A stretch of 64,000 nt of DNA from Cryptomeria japonica (GCF_030272615.1 NC_081413.1:562908510-562972509); one strand, 5' to 3'. Counted from the first letter of the stretch, positions 10,377 through 23,091 are shown. Numbers and translations are program-made. The notes: generated by a model from the letters alone, not told the origin.

Positions 10377-13300
10377 AAAGAAAATAATTCGTTTTTTCTA
10401 AAATTTCAAAAGAAATTTTTAAGGTTTTTCAAAAATGTTTTTTTTCTAGTGAAGATTTTCAAAAATAATTTTTTTTGTGAGATTTTTTAGTTCTCTAAAA
10501 ATCGTGGCCTTTCTTTGCACGCGTTCGAGGGGTTTTCTTTGAAAAATCGCGTTGTTTTTTTCTTTCGCAACGTATTTTGTCTTAGTTTTGCAGATTTTCG
10601 ACAAAATTGTGTTTGCATTTTTGGACTGTGGTTCTCATTTTTCCTATCATTTGTTTGCCCACACGACGTCTTTCTACCTGTGACTTGAATCTCAAGTCAC
10701 ATCGTGCCCTAGACTCTCCGTACGACTCACTTCTCTATCTACCTGTGACTCAAAACCCTTCGCGATAGCTCTGTAAAAAATGGCAATGGGAGTGTGTGTA
10801 TTTTGTTCGACCGAAACAAATTCGCGATTTTATGTGTTTATTCCACGATATGTCTATGTTTTACATTTATGATTTCGCAACAGAAACCTTCACTAGAAAC
10901 TTCAAATATTTCCGCACGACCTCTATCTTTTTCAGATGAGTTTTTTGCATTTTACTGCCCACACCTAACAACTAAGGTTTTGACCCATTTTTTTGGTTTT
11001 CTTCATTCCTACTTGCGGATTCAAATTTCTAGAATCTGCATCTTCGTTCCTTGTCACCTCAACATTTCGACCTAGGGTTTTATTTTTGTCGGCTAGGGTT
11101 TTGTAGAAATTTCTCTATTTTTAAGTCTAAATAAATTTTAACTTACAAATTCTTTGTGGGGTTTTTTACAAATATTTCAAGGTCTTCATCAAAATTTTCT
11201 AGGTTTGTTGAAAATTTGTACCTTGGGATTTGTGCCGGTCGTACTTCTCAAAGTTTATATCTGAATCTGCCTCAATTTCTACATTCAGATCCGTTCCTCG
11301 GGTTTCGTAATAAATTTTTCACCTCTTCAAAGATTCTCGTTTTCAATGCCTCAAAAAGCATGCACGATGGTGTCTTTGACCAACATAATGTTGGAAGGCA
11401 CTCAATGATTCAACGGCAAAAAATACAGCACATGGAAGAAGAGGATGATGACGATCTTTGAATATCGTCGCCTAGATGATCTCCTTCTGGGTAAAGAAAC
11501 TTGTCCTACCACAACAAGACAAGATCAAGATAAGTTTGATGACCACAACCAAGAAGCAGTCATGCTTATCAAACTTTCGATTACTGATGATCAGCTGCCA
11601 CAAGTGCCATCCGACAAGACAGTTGTAGAGATTTGGACTATTCTAAAGGATCTCCATGAGACATCAAACAAGAACCATGCATTCTTCCTAAAGAACCAGT
11701 TATTTTCTATCATGATGGATGAGCATATGTCCTTACAGAAGCATCTGACAAAGATTAAGGACATTCGAGATAAATCAGAAGCAATTGGTCGGAAAATGGA
11801 GGAAGAGGATATGGTAGTAATCACACTAAAGAGTCTAAATAAATCCTATGAACACTTTATAGAAACGCTCAGCATTACTACAACGAATGTTGACTTGAAG
11901 TTTCCAAAGTTGTGCACCAAACTTCTGCAACAGGATAGTTGGAACAACAGTTTGGTAGCAATGCCACTTCGTCATACATTGAACAAGCCTTCGTAGCCAA
12001 AACCTTTCACAGGGATAAAGGCAAATCTCATTCCCCTCAGCAGAAAGGCCCCAATAAGACTCGAGATAGCTCGAAGAAGTCCCAGTGTAACTACTACCAC
12101 AAATTTGGTCACTTGATAAAGGACTGTCAGAATTGGTTGGCTTCTGAACAGCAAAAGCAGGGAGGATCTCAGCCTAAGGCCAATGTGGTAGAGCACTCAG
12201 AGCAAAAAGAATCTGCATTCTACGCTATCACAACGAAACAACCTGCAAATCATCTGAAGTCTTCTACTTGGTATATAGATTTCGGTGCATCTTGACACTT
12301 CACTCATCAACGTGATTGGTTCACAAACTTCTCACCTTTCACTAATTTAGTCAAATTTGGAGGAGGTGAAGAGTATACCATTGTCAGCAAGGGCAACGTT
12401 TAGATACAGTCTGATGGGAGGAATCTCATATTTCTCAATGTATACTATGTTCCTAGCATGGAACTAAACCTTCTCTCCATGAGCTAAATTATGCAGCACT
12501 CTCAACTTGATGTGGTATTCAGTTCACACAAGTGTTCACTTGTTGATCGCGCGACTCGCACTATTGTGGTTGTTGGCATCGAGGATCATGGTCTATACAG
12601 ACTTGTCGATACAGGCAATTCTCTTGAGCATGCCTTTGCAACTAAACCATCTTCTATCAGCAATCTTTGGCATCAATGGTATAGCCACCTGAAAATTCAT
12701 TACCTTGGTCAACTTGTTGGGGAGGATCTAGTTCTTGGCTTACCTCAAATTCTGACTCAAAATCACCTTGTTTGTGGAGCTTGTCAGGCTGAGAAGCAAC
12801 ATAGGACACCATCAAGGATGATGACTCATGGCGAGCCTCCAAGGTACTACAGCTGGTTCACGTTGATATATGTGGTCCAATGAATACACCTATTACTGGG
12901 TCCAGTTATTTCTTTCTTTTTGTTGATGATTTCAGACGTAAAATGTGGGTGTACTTTCTTAGACTAGATCAGATGTGTTTATTGTATTTCAAAAAGTTTA
13001 AGGACTTAGTAGAAAAAGAGTCAAGCTCTCCCAAAGTCACTCTTAGGTCAGATAATGGGGGGGAGTTTTGTTCTACCACTTTCTCCAACTTTTGTGATAC
13101 ACACAGTATCAAGCGCCAATTAACTACACCTTACACTCCTCAATAGAACAATGTTGTAGAACATCGCAACCATACTATAACTAAAATGTCTAGGTCAATG
13201 TTGGAACATAGGGGTGTTCCTAAGAAATTTTGGGCAGAAGCAGTATTCACTACAGTTTAACTCCTTAATCAATCTCCCACACAAGCTATTAAGGGGAAGA

Positions 13301-13991
13301 CTCCTGAGGAAGCCTGGACTGGTCGAAAACATAGGATCAGTCATTTGAAAGTCTTTGGCTCTTTAGCAAATGTTTGGATTCCAAATTCCAAGTGCTCCCA
13401 GTTGGATTCCAAGAGTCAGAAACTTATGTTCACAAGGTACAGTGACAACCACAAGGCTTACCGGTTGATTGAGGTAGACATTGATCGTCTCATCTTCAGT
13501 CATAATGTTGTCTTTAATGAAGAACAAGGACCTTTTCAGCTATCCTCGTTTGTGCAGAATTTTGAGGATCAGCGTTTTAAGGCTACTAATTTGGGTGTTT
13601 GTCTTCCATTTGGTTCACCTAATGGGAGGGATGATGCAAAATCTGAATTTGATAATGCATTACCTAAATTTGTGCTGGATGATGTTGATCTTCCTCCTGT
13701 TGAACCTAGTCCAAATCTTGTTCCAGTTATTACTCCTACATTTGATGTTGGTTCTTCTACTCTCCAACCTAAATGGTGGGCTAAGACAATAAGTGATCTT
13801 CGTCCTGATGAGCTCATCAAGAGTAGATCTTCTAGAAACAAGAGCAAGTAGCAGAATAAAGTCAACTTTTCTCTCATGGCCAACATTCATAGTATTTTTG
13901 AGCCTCAAACATATTCTAAGGCTAAAGGAATTCCTGAGTGGGAAAAGGCAATGGAAGCTAAACACTGTTAATGCATAAATAGCTTCGGTAA

Positions 13992-14042
13992 GATAAATGA
14001 TTGAATGAGAGATAAATGAAGTCTCTCATTCAATCATTTATC
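13992..14042. repeat. Perfect 21-bp inverted repeat
   Basis: Arms 13992-14012 (begins gataaatgattg) and 14022-14042 are exact reverse complements around a 9-base loop, close to the solo LTR 5' end. Confidence 0.9.
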
Positions 14043-14133
14043 ATATCGATTATTAAAATGAATAACCTCAAGCCTTCAATTGATAAACATTCTTTATTTG
14101 TATATGATGCTTAACTGTTCATTATCATAGAAT

Positions 14134-14185
14134 CCCGATTTGATAATCTATTACACTATTTGCATTCACCGATTATCAAATCGGG
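14134..14185. repeat. Perfect 15-bp inverted repeat
   Basis: CCCGATTTGATAATC (14134-14148) pairs exactly with GATTATCAAATCGGG (14171-14185) across 22 bases. Confidence 0.9.
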
Positions 14186-16145
14186 TTAACCATTGCAAAT
14201 CTGATTTAATGATTATTGGGTAGACCGAACATCAATTAGTACCGATGTTAATTTATGCTTGCACCGATTGTTATCGGGTGGTATAACAAACACACACCGA
14301 TTGATATCGGGTGTTAAGGCAAGCTTTTTGAAGTGTTAAATATAATCATACACCAATTGGTATACATCGATGGTTATTGAGTGTTGAAATATAAACATAC
14401 ACCGCTTGGTTAATAAACGCCATGTACTATTGTTATAGCGAAGGGGCACGATCAAGTGATGTCTGGATCGACCATGTCCAAAAGACATGGTCAGTCAAGG
14501 CATCGCTTGACCGTACCTAGCCTGCTATATATGTCAAATGGTATGTGTGAGAATGGACATTAAAATTTATAAATGCTCCTCTCACCTGCCACACAAAAGA
14601 AGATAGTCAGATTCATATGTTAATTCATTAACATATAAAACAAGGAAAAAATATAGAATAGAACTTGCATATTGAATGTAAATTGAACATCATTTACAAA
14701 CACCAGTCTTTTGAAGAATAACACTTGGGTCCTTTCTGATCTTCTTCTAGGGAAGAAGCCCATTAGCTGCAGATGGGTGTATAAAGTTAAGGACAAAGCT
14801 GACGAAACCCTTGAAAAGTACAAAGCTTTTTCTCGTTGCTAGGCAGTTCTCATAGAAGGAAGGCATTGACTATGAGGAGACTTTTGCTCCTACAACCAAG
14901 ATGAGTACCATTCGGCTTGTTCTTGCCCATTAGATGGATGTTAAGAGTGCATTCCTCAATGGTGAGTTGCAGGAAGAGGTCTAGATGATGCAGACTTCAG
15001 GGTTCAAGGTTGCTGGAAAAGAATATCAGGTGTACAGACTGGTGAAAGCACTCTATGGCCTAAAATAGGCTCCTCGGGCTTGGTACATCAAGATTGACAA
15101 GTGCCTGACAGATAATAGCTTTTAGAGGAGTCCATCTGATTCTAATCTATATATCAAAAACACTTATAGTGATATTCTTACTCTTTTCTATGTTGATCAC
15201 CTTATTATCAATGGTAGTTTGGCACTTTTGATTGATCAGATCAAACAAAGTTTGTGCCAGTCCTTTGACATGACAAACTTGGGACTTCTGCACTATTGCT
15301 TTGGTGTTGAAGTTAGGCAGACTGAAGGTAGTATGTTCATATCTCAATCAAAGTATGCTCACAATCTGTTGGACAAGTTTTGGATGCAAGACTACAAACC
15401 TGCATCCACACCTATGGAGAAAGGGTTGAAGTTGACAGCCAAATCAGATTCACCTGTGGTTAATGAATCAGCATTCAAGCAACTGGTGGACAGTCTCATC
15501 TACCTTTCTGCTACTATGCCTCATCTCAGTTTTGTAGTGAGCTACATTTTACGCGTCATGACAACCCCCAAGGCTAATCATTAAGTAGCAACAAAGCATG
15601 TGTTGCATTATGTGAAGGCCACTTCAGATTTTGGCCTTCTATACAGCATAAGTCACGATCCTACTCATTGGTTTTACAGACTTAGATTGGGCAGGTTCCA
15701 TTGATGATAGAAAATCAAAATCTGAGTATGTTTTTCGTTTGGGATCTAGCGCTATCACATGGACTAGTAAGAAGCAGCAAGCAATGGTTCTTTCCTTGAC
15801 AAAAGCAGAGTATTGAGGAACAATTAAGGCAGCTTGTGAGGCAGTTTGGCTTCAGAGGATGCTTTCAAACATGTAGATGTCTCAAGCAGGTCCTACTCCC
15901 CTTCACTATGACAATCAAGGGGTGCTCAAACTAGCCAAGAATTTGGTCTTCCGCGAAAGAACAAAGCATGTTGAAATTCATTGTCACTTCGTTAGGAATC
16001 TAGTTGAAGACGGATCAATTCAATTGCTATATGTTCCAACAGCGAATCAAACAACAGATATCCTCACCAAGTCTCTAAACCCATACAAGTTTGTAAAATT
16101 CAGAGGGCAACTTAGTGTAGTTGACAGATTGACCATTGAGGGAGA

Positions 16146-16325
16146 TATTAGAATAATATCTTTATTATTTATTATTAATGGTCAGTAATGTAACTTAATG
16201 TACATATTAGGTTGTTTCTCTTTTTCTTTAGTTTACGAATGTTTCATAATAGAAACATTGTCTATGTAATTCTTTAAATGATCGTTTGATCATTTCATTT
16301 ATTCATTCAATATTTTACCAAAACA
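16146..16325 (+). repeat. Copia A 3' LTR
   Basis: 180 bp, same ends as the 5' copy. Purine tract ttgagggaga lies immediately upstream. Confidence 0.85.
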
Positions 16326-17891
16326 CTTGTACAATTCATAATTTATATTGCAGCATGTTACTTTGCTCCTCATGGCTCAAAATTATATAAGGAGAAACTA
16401 GATAAAGAGGACCCATATGCAGCCTTGAAAAAGGACATATCAGCATACAACCACATAGGAGAAATAATCTAAATTGGAGACTTTAATGCTAGAACAGGAA
16501 ATAACTAGGCTCTTTGCTTTAGTAATGAAGAGGGAATGAGACAACCCTTTATGATTGGAAGAGGAAGAGAATCAAAGTGAAAGAATCTCTCGAGATGAAA
16601 AGGGAGTTATCACACAGTATGAGGCAAAATTGTTGGGATTTTGCAGCTTGTATGATCTGATTATATGCAACGATTTAAAGGCTTTGGCCAAGCTTAGAGA
16701 AAATTGTGTGCCACACCTACAATAAACAAAGTGTGGTGCATTATGTTATCAACTCAAAGAAACTTATGACAAGAATTGGTGTAGAGGTGAAGGACTGCCA
16801 CATAGAAATGAAATTAGATCACAATAAAATGTACGTAAAGATCAGTATGCAAAAACATAATCAACACCAAAGGAAGATACAACAAAATGAAAATAAAGAA
16901 GCTACTCAAGGTACAATCCTTTTGATGCATGAAAGCCAAGAAACTTTTCGAGCAACACTTCAAAAACAGCAACACGTCGTGGGAGCCTATGTGCTGGCAA
17001 AAAGAAAACAATAGGCAATGTCAACCTAGACTCAATAATCCACAAGGCTCTCAATTCATGCAAAAGGTCTAGGCCTAAAAGAGGCAACAAAAATAGCTTT
17101 CCAACAAACCTGTGGTACGATGAAGATTGTAAAGAAGCAAAGAGAATGGCCAAAATATGGGGTAATAATAGGGAAATGGAATATACAAAGCTAGTAAGGC
17201 TGAAAAAAGAGGATTATACACAAAGAAGAAGAAAAGAGTTGATTTAAATTGGGAGGCACAACCCAAGAGGCTTTTGGAAAGAATTGCAACAAAAAAACAC
17301 AAAAGAGAGAATAGTATCAAAAATATTCAATAGAGTATGCAAAGCAGTTGTATGAGAATGGGCAAGATAAAGACATTTCCCCTGATAATCAATTCAAGGG
17401 CTAAGCTCTTCTCTTTGAAAGACACTAAAAAAGGAATTTAAAATCTTGTAGTGGGTAAAGCAAAAAAACATAGATGGTAGCTAGAGGCAAATTGTGGAGT
17501 AAAATGGAAGAATTGAGAATATCATAACATTAGTTGTTGTTCATAGGTTGTATGACCAATTTTGGGCCAAAATTCGAACCAAGCAAAGATTATCAGAATG
17601 TTTCAGAAGTGACATTGGGTTCAAGTAGGGTTGCCCATTATCTTGCACATTATTTGGGATGTACATTGACAAATTAGAGTAATGGACAGACAAGTTTGGT
17701 GGAGGGGGGATTCACTTGACCAATTATGTAAAAAAGTTGCTTGTATATGCAAATAATCTTATTTTAATGGCAAAAACAATGCATGATTTGAAGGAACACT
17801 TGAAAGCTTTAGAATTATATTGCAACTTTAGGTGGGGATGCAAGTGAACACTAGCAAAACTAAGGTTATGATTTTCACCTTGAAGAGGAAG
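16326..17891 (+). pseudogene. LINE fragment 2: rest of endonuclease and reverse transcriptase
   Basis: The endonuclease continues with IAACYFAPHGSKLY (about 16347) and IGDFNARTGNN (about 16470), the latter holding the conserved D-N catalytic region. RT sequence follows at 17500-17880. GCPLSCTLFGMYIDKLE is typical of non-LTR RTs, and the active site YADD has become YANN (about 17748). Several stops are present. Copia B then cuts the frame at 17891 within an Arg/Lys-rich stretch that resumes at 23846. No promoter or poly(A) is visible. Confidence 0.8.
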
Positions 17892-18610
17892 TGTTGAAAA
17901 TGATAGCTAGCTCGGATACCTGATTGTTTGAATTTTAATGTTGTCATGGACAATTAAAATTGAATATGTATTTATCTATGTTAAATCGAACTATTATGGG
18001 GCTTGGCCCAAAAGGGCAATGCAATTTAATAAAGGCAATATAATCATTATGAGTCCTGTCCTATTTAAGGCAGCTCAATAAAATGTAAATAAATAAAATA
18101 TCGTAGCAAGGCTGACCTTGCAAGATAGCACCCAAAGTTGGATATATAACAAACATCATTCAATTCATTCATCACCACCATCTTATGGGAATGTAATCTG
18201 CTCTCCAAATCAGCGATTTCTCCTTCACTTGTGCGAATTTGTTCAAGATCCATGCGAACTTATTGAAGTCTCTCTCCAAGCAAATCCCTTGAAGGCATTG
18301 AAGGTGTCATCTGTTGTCTGTTACTTCAAGGCTGCGAATACCTTTTCCATTTCAACTAACTACATTGTATATGTATTCAAGGGTGAAGGAAGCATCCTTT
18401 GAAATCTGATTTAGCTATCTTGTTGTCTGAACAACAAACTGAAATAAGTTTTATTGTCTTGTAATTGCCTACATTTGAGATAATGCTTATTGGATTTGAG
18501 GCTGGGTTTTCCACCTCCAAGAGGAAGGTTTTCCCAAGGTATTGGTGTGTTGTTGTCTTGTGTTTTTCATTGCACTTTCAGTCTGTTATATCTGATTGCT
18601 AAAATTAAAA
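17892..18610 (+). repeat. Copia B 5' LTR
   Basis: 719 bp, starts TGTTGAAAATG and ends attaaaa just before the primer site; the 3' copy keeps the expected CA end (attaaca). By eye about 95% identical to the 3' LTR, which has about 30 extra bases. Confidence 0.9.
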
Positions 18611-18625
18611 TGGTATCAGAGCTTT
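18611..18625 (+). other. Copia B primer-binding site
   Basis: TGGTATCAGAGCTTT matches the initiator methionine tRNA 3' end, directly after the LTR. Confidence 0.9.
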
Positions 18626-18693
18626 AGTTTCATTCTAAATAATCAGATTATTAGTTGTCCTTCACTTTCAGTTTGCTCTTTTAGTTTTGCAAG

Positions 18694-21600
18694 ATGGTTA
18701 CAAGTCTAAAAGTAGAGGACAGACTTGAAGATGCTCTCAATTTTACACCATGGAAGGTCTGTATCCTCCTTGCCCTTGAAGAATTAGAGTTGTTACAGTT
18801 TGAGGAAGATAAAGATCTGACTGAGCCTTTTGATCCGGATGAGCTAAAGCAATTCAAGAAGAATGCTCTCAAGGCAAAGAAGTTCCTTATTGATTCCATG
18901 AAGGATCATCTTGTTCCAGTTATCTCCAAATTGAAGACAGATCGAGAGATGTTTAAACATCTAGAAGGGATGTATGAGATCAACAACATCAGCTGGGCAC
19001 TTACATTGAGGCAGCAACTTCTTCAAGTCAAAATGAGCAAAGGAGATTCAATCATGTCCTTCTTCATGAAAATTTCAGTATTGAAGGACCAACTCAATGC
19101 CATTGGAAGCAAAGTTGTGGACAAAGATATTGTCATGATTGCTTTGAAAGGTCTTCCTTACTCTTGGGATCCATTCATTCAAAGCATAAGTGGAAGATCT
19201 GAATTTCCTTCCTTTGATCGCCTCCAGTCAGATTGCATTCAAGAGGAATCACGCCTAGCTGCAAGAGGATTGCATAAAGGCACTCATGGAGGAGATCAAC
19301 ATGTGCTTGCATCTCAACATGTTAAAAAGAGAGGCCATTGGAAGAAGAACAATTTCAAAAGGGATAGAGAATTCAGACCTCCTACTGTCCATGATTCAAG
19401 GAAGAAACAAAGGGATCTTTCACGAATCCGGTGCTTTAGACATGACAAGTTTGATCACTATGATAAAAAATGTCAGAATCTACCCAAGTAAGGAGAAGCC
19501 AACCTGAAGGAAGTTGCAAATTCAGAGGATAATGAAGGCTACCTCTTCATTTCTGCCTTGTCCAGCAATGTGCCAACTGATAGCAACACTTGGTTGATAG
19601 ACAATGGTGCATCTAGACATATCATGGGATATCGAGAGCATCTCTCAGACTTCATGGAGAAAGAGTCCAACCTTCATGTGGTAATTGGTGATAATTCTCG
19701 GTATTCGGTAAGAGGTTTTGGTAATACTTCGTTAAATTTAGAATCTGGCATGTCCTTGCATCTTAGTGATATTTTATTTGTTCTTGGAATTAAGAGGAAT
19801 TTAATTTCTATTTCTGCCCTAGAAGATAAAGGTTATCAAATAGCATTTTCTGAGGGTAAAGTACTTGTATGGCCTAAGAAATCTAGTATTAAATCTGCTC
19901 GTGTTATTGGAAATAGATATGATAGTTTATATAAGCTTTCAATTAACCCCATTTGAGCACTCATTCATGAAGCTCCTGAATCTAGCGAGCTATGATATAG
20001 AAGGCTCGGCCATCTTCACTATTAGGCACTTCCTTCACTTGAAAAGATGGTTAAAGGTATGCCTAAACTTAGTCAATTTCATGATGATACTTGCAAAGGT
20101 TGTGCATTAGGTAAGAACACTAAAAGTCCATTTCATAAAAGTGAAAATAGAGCCAAGAAAAAACTAGCACTTGTTCATTATGATTTATGTGGACCTATGT
20201 TTGTTCCTTCTCCTAGTGGATTTCTACACTATGTTACATTTATAGATGATTTTTCTAGAAAGACTTGGATTTACTTTCTAAAATCAAAAGAATCTGATGA
20301 AGTGCTAAGTAGGTTTAAGGAATTTAAAGCTCTAGCTGAAAATATGTCTGGTAAAAGAATTAAAGTATTAAGAACTAACAATGGAGGTGAATATACCTCA
20401 AGTAACTTCAATGACTTTTGTGTAGAAACATGAATTAAGAGGGAGTTTTCTGTCACCTACAATCCTCAACAAAATGGTGTAGCTGAACGAAAGAATAGAG
20501 CCATTGTTGAAGCAATCAAAGCTAAGATTCACGATCAGAACCTGCAGCCTTTCTTATGGGCCGAAGCATCCAAGACTGCATTGTACATTCATAATAGATG
20601 CCCTCACCGTGTCCTAAAGAACATAACTCTTGAGGAAGATTTCACTAGAGTCAAACCAGATATCAACCACCTAAAGGTCTTTGGAAGTCCTGTCTATGTT
20701 CATGTACCAAAGAAAAAGAGGACTAAGCTAGAGCCTTCCGGGAAGAAGGGTATCCTTGTTGAATACAGTGAATCCTCCAAGGCATTTCGCATCTACATTC
20801 CCAGTCAAAGGTATATTGAGGTAAGTAGGGATGTTACTTTTGAAGAAAATATTGCTCTCAGGAAATCTAAAGGTTCTCTTATTGATAATGATAAAGAAGT
20901 TAAGGATAACCAAAATATGGATGTATATACTAACCCTGAGATTCAGAGGGAATCTTCTATGTCTCCCGAACCTATTGAACATGGTGATCCTTCTGAGCCT
21001 CTAGATCCAACTGATGGACCCAGAGAAATTGCAATAAGCAAGAAAAGACCACTTTGGGCTAGAAGTATAGTGCAAGAAGCAGAAAAGTTTGCAGCTCCTA
21101 GTGGCACTTTCAAAAAAAGTAAGAGACCTTAGAAGTTCTCCAACTATGTTGCAATGATGTGCAACATCATTGAGACTGAACCATCCAGCACAGAAGATGC
21201 TATGAGTCAACAAGCTTGGAAGCAAGCCATGGATGAAGAATACAAGTCCATCATCCAGAATGATGTATGGGATATTGTTCCTAGACCTAAAGGTAAGTCC
21301 ATTGTCTCTTCTAAATGATTATTTAAAATTAAACATGTTGTTGATGGTAGTATTGAGAAATATAAAGCTAGGTTTGTAGCCCGTGGTTTTTCTCAAAAGG
21401 AAGGCATAGATTATAAAGAAACATTTGCTCCTATTGCTAGATATACTTCCATTAGAACTAGTATAGCTATTGTTGCAGCTAAAGCTTGGAAGTTACATCA
21501 GATGGATGTAAAGACTGCTTTCCTTAATGGTGCCATTGAGGAAGAAGTCTATATTGAACAACCTGAAGGTTATGAGATTCATGATAGAGAAACTCATGTA

Positions 21601-22740
21601 TGCGGACTGAAGAAAGCTCTCTACGGCCTCAAGAAAGCTCCTCACGCTTGGTATGAAAGAATTGATAAGTACTTGGTTAGTTTAGGGTTTTGTAAGAATG
21701 ATGTTGATCCTAACCTTTACGTTAAAATATTTAATGGTGAAATGCTAATTCTGGTTTTATATGTGGATGGTTTATTTCTAGCGAGTGAAGATAGTCTTAT
21801 CAGTAGATGTAAGAAAGAACTAGCTACTGAATTTGAAATGAAAGATCTAGTCTTAATGCAATACTTTCTAGGGTTAGAAGTATGGCAAAGACCTAATGAG
21901 ATTATACTTAGTCAAGAAAAGTATACTATTGATATATTGAAAAGATTTGGAATGTTGGATTGCAAACCTATGTCTACTCCTATGGAAACTAACTTGAAGA
22001 AATTGAGTTTATCTGCAGCTACCTCTGATTTTGCAGATCCTCTTGAGTACATGCAGTTGATTGGATCATTGATGTATCTAGTTAACACTAGACCAAACAT
22101 TTGTTATGCAGTGAGTGCACTCAGCTAGTTTATGAACAAGCCAAAGCATGTTCACCTTGTTGCAGCCAAACACATTCTGAGATACTTGCATGGAACAGTT
22201 GGCTATGGGCTGAAGTATCCAATCAACACAGTGATTAATTTGAAAGGCCACTCTAATTCTAATTGGGTTGGAAGTGTTATTGACAGGAAAAGCACTTCAG
22301 GAATTTGTTTCAGCTTGGGTTCGCTATGATCTCTTGGGCTAGCAAGAAACAGTCCTCAATCGCATTGAGTACTGAAGAAGCTGAATACATTGCTTCAAGT
22401 ATGGCAACTAGAGAAGCGGTTTGGCTTTGCAATCTTCTTGCCGGGTTGTTTGGACAAACCTTGGGAATCCACTATTATTTATTGTGATAATCAGAGTTGT
22501 ATTAAAATGTCTAATAATCCAGTGTTTCATGACAGGTCAAAACACGTGGAAACTCATTATCACTACGTTCGTGATATAGCACAAAGAGGTGTCATCCAGC
22601 TGAAATATATCAGCACTGATGAATAGATTTTAGATGTTCTCACGAAGCCTCTAGCTCGAGTGAAGTTTGAGTACTTCAGAGAGAAGCTTGCAATTGTGGA
22701 GAACACATCATTGATTAAGAGGGAGTCTCAATCCCAGTGA
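18694..22740 (+). pseudogene. Copia B gag-pol, nearly continuous frame
   Basis: One frame holds gag (18694-19488), protease (about 19591), integrase (20000-21000) and RT (21200-22130), then shifts in RNase H near 22310 and 22480. Stops stand at 19489, 19954, 19993, 20023, 20431, 21130, 21316, 22126 and 22624. The zinc knuckle CFRHDKFDHYDKKC has His for the second Cys. Protease WLIDNGAS has Asn in the D-S/T-G triad. Integrase RTNNGGEYTS has Asn for the second catalytic Asp, while NGVAERKN keeps the Glu. RT active site reads YVDG (21759-21770). RNase H keeps QSSIALSTEEAEYIA. The C-terminus LIKRESQSQ matches the end of copia C pol, so the two are related families. Confidence 0.9.
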
Positions 22741-22905
22741 TGCAATTAAGTTGCATCTTCCACCCTCTGCGAGCAATGCAAGGTGACATTGTATCCTTCT
22801 CTGGGAGAAGGCTGAGGTGTAAGACCTCTTCCACCCTCTGCAGGCAATGCAAGGTGGATCCATCCTTTGCGGGCAATGCAAGATGGATATCATGAAAGCA
22901 GTTCA

Positions 22906-22965
<60 letters not shown>

Positions 22966-23058
22966 TTGTATATGTTTTCTTGCAGGTATGCATCATGGAG
23001 CTTATGTATTCATCCTCTGCGGGGCAATGCAAGATGAAGGTCATGAAAGGTTCATGAC
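22739..23058 (+). other. Copia B stem-loop array between pol and 3' LTR
   Basis: Stem-loops, arms given: GATGCAA/TTGCATC (22739-22757); CACC/GGTG with inner TGC/GCA (22760-22786); CCTTCTC/GAGAAGG (22795-22811); CCACC/GGTGG with inner TGCA/TGCA (22831-22857); CCATC/GATGG (22860-22886); ATATCATGAA/TTCATGATAT (22887-22911); TCATC/GATGA (23010-23037); GTCATGAA/TTCATGAC (23040-23058). Outer pairs change on both arms between copies. A (TA)n microsatellite fills 22908-22964. Function unknown; packaging, dimerisation or RNA stability are guesses. Confidence 0.75.
22908..22964. repeat. (TA)n microsatellite
   Basis: About 28 TA units inside the copia B stem-loop region. Open frames reading Ile-Tyr repeats here are artefacts. 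Confidence 0.95.
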
Positions 23059-23080
23059 AAGCTATGGCTATCCTCCCTAG

Positions 23081-23091
23081 CTAAGAGGGAG
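23081..23091 (+). other. Copia B polypurine tract
   Basis: taagagggag directly precedes the 3' LTR TG. The same tract precedes the copia C 3' LTR (33869-33878). Confidence 0.85.

Larger units (their letters stand above)
13966..14698. mobile_element. Solo LTR (733 bp) inside copia A
   Basis: It starts TGTTAATGC, ends TTTACA, and is flanked by perfect AACAC duplications (13961-13965 and 14699-14703). Removing it with one AACAC joins the copia A RT sequence GIPEWEKAMEAKH to the following RT segment, apart from one later extra T. It contains two long perfect inverted repeats and three caccgatt...atcggg-type units between 14250 and 14400. No internal retroelement sequence remains, so it is the product of LTR-LTR recombination or a short non-autonomous element. 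No related full copy is in the window. Confidence 0.9.
11367..16135 (+). pseudogene. Copia A gag-pol, decayed
   Basis: gag starts at the ATG at 11367; an early TGA lies near 11406. The UBN2-type gag runs to about 12000, then the frame shifts. The zinc knuckle CNYYHKFGHLIKDC (about 12089) has Tyr in place of the second Cys. Protease WYIDFGAS (about 12268) has Phe in the D-S/T-G triad and a stop follows. Integrase (12660-13400) keeps RSDNGGEF but has a stop right after TPYTPQ. RT resumes at 14704 after the inserted solo LTR; its active site reads YVDH (15189-15200) instead of YVDD. RNase H (15700-16080) ends in the usual KHVEI and TDILTKS motifs. Many stops and shifts: inactive. Confidence 0.85.
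10182..16325 (+). mobile_element. Copia A: complete but decayed Ty1/copia retrotransposon in a LINE
   Basis: It is bounded by two 180-bp LTRs (10182-10361 and 16146-16325) with 14 differences counted by eye, about 92% identity. A primer-binding site follows the first LTR and a purine tract (ttgagggaga) precedes the second. gag, protease, integrase, RT and RNase H follow in copia order. The five bases flanking each side (gatat and cttgt) do not match, so the target duplication has decayed or the boundaries have shifted. A 733-bp solo LTR sits inside its RT gene. The element splits a LINE endonuclease. Confidence 0.85.

Noticed and set aside
22715-23080. Frames with Ile-Tyr repeats
   Set aside because: They read through the (TA)n microsatellite and stem-loop region of copia B.
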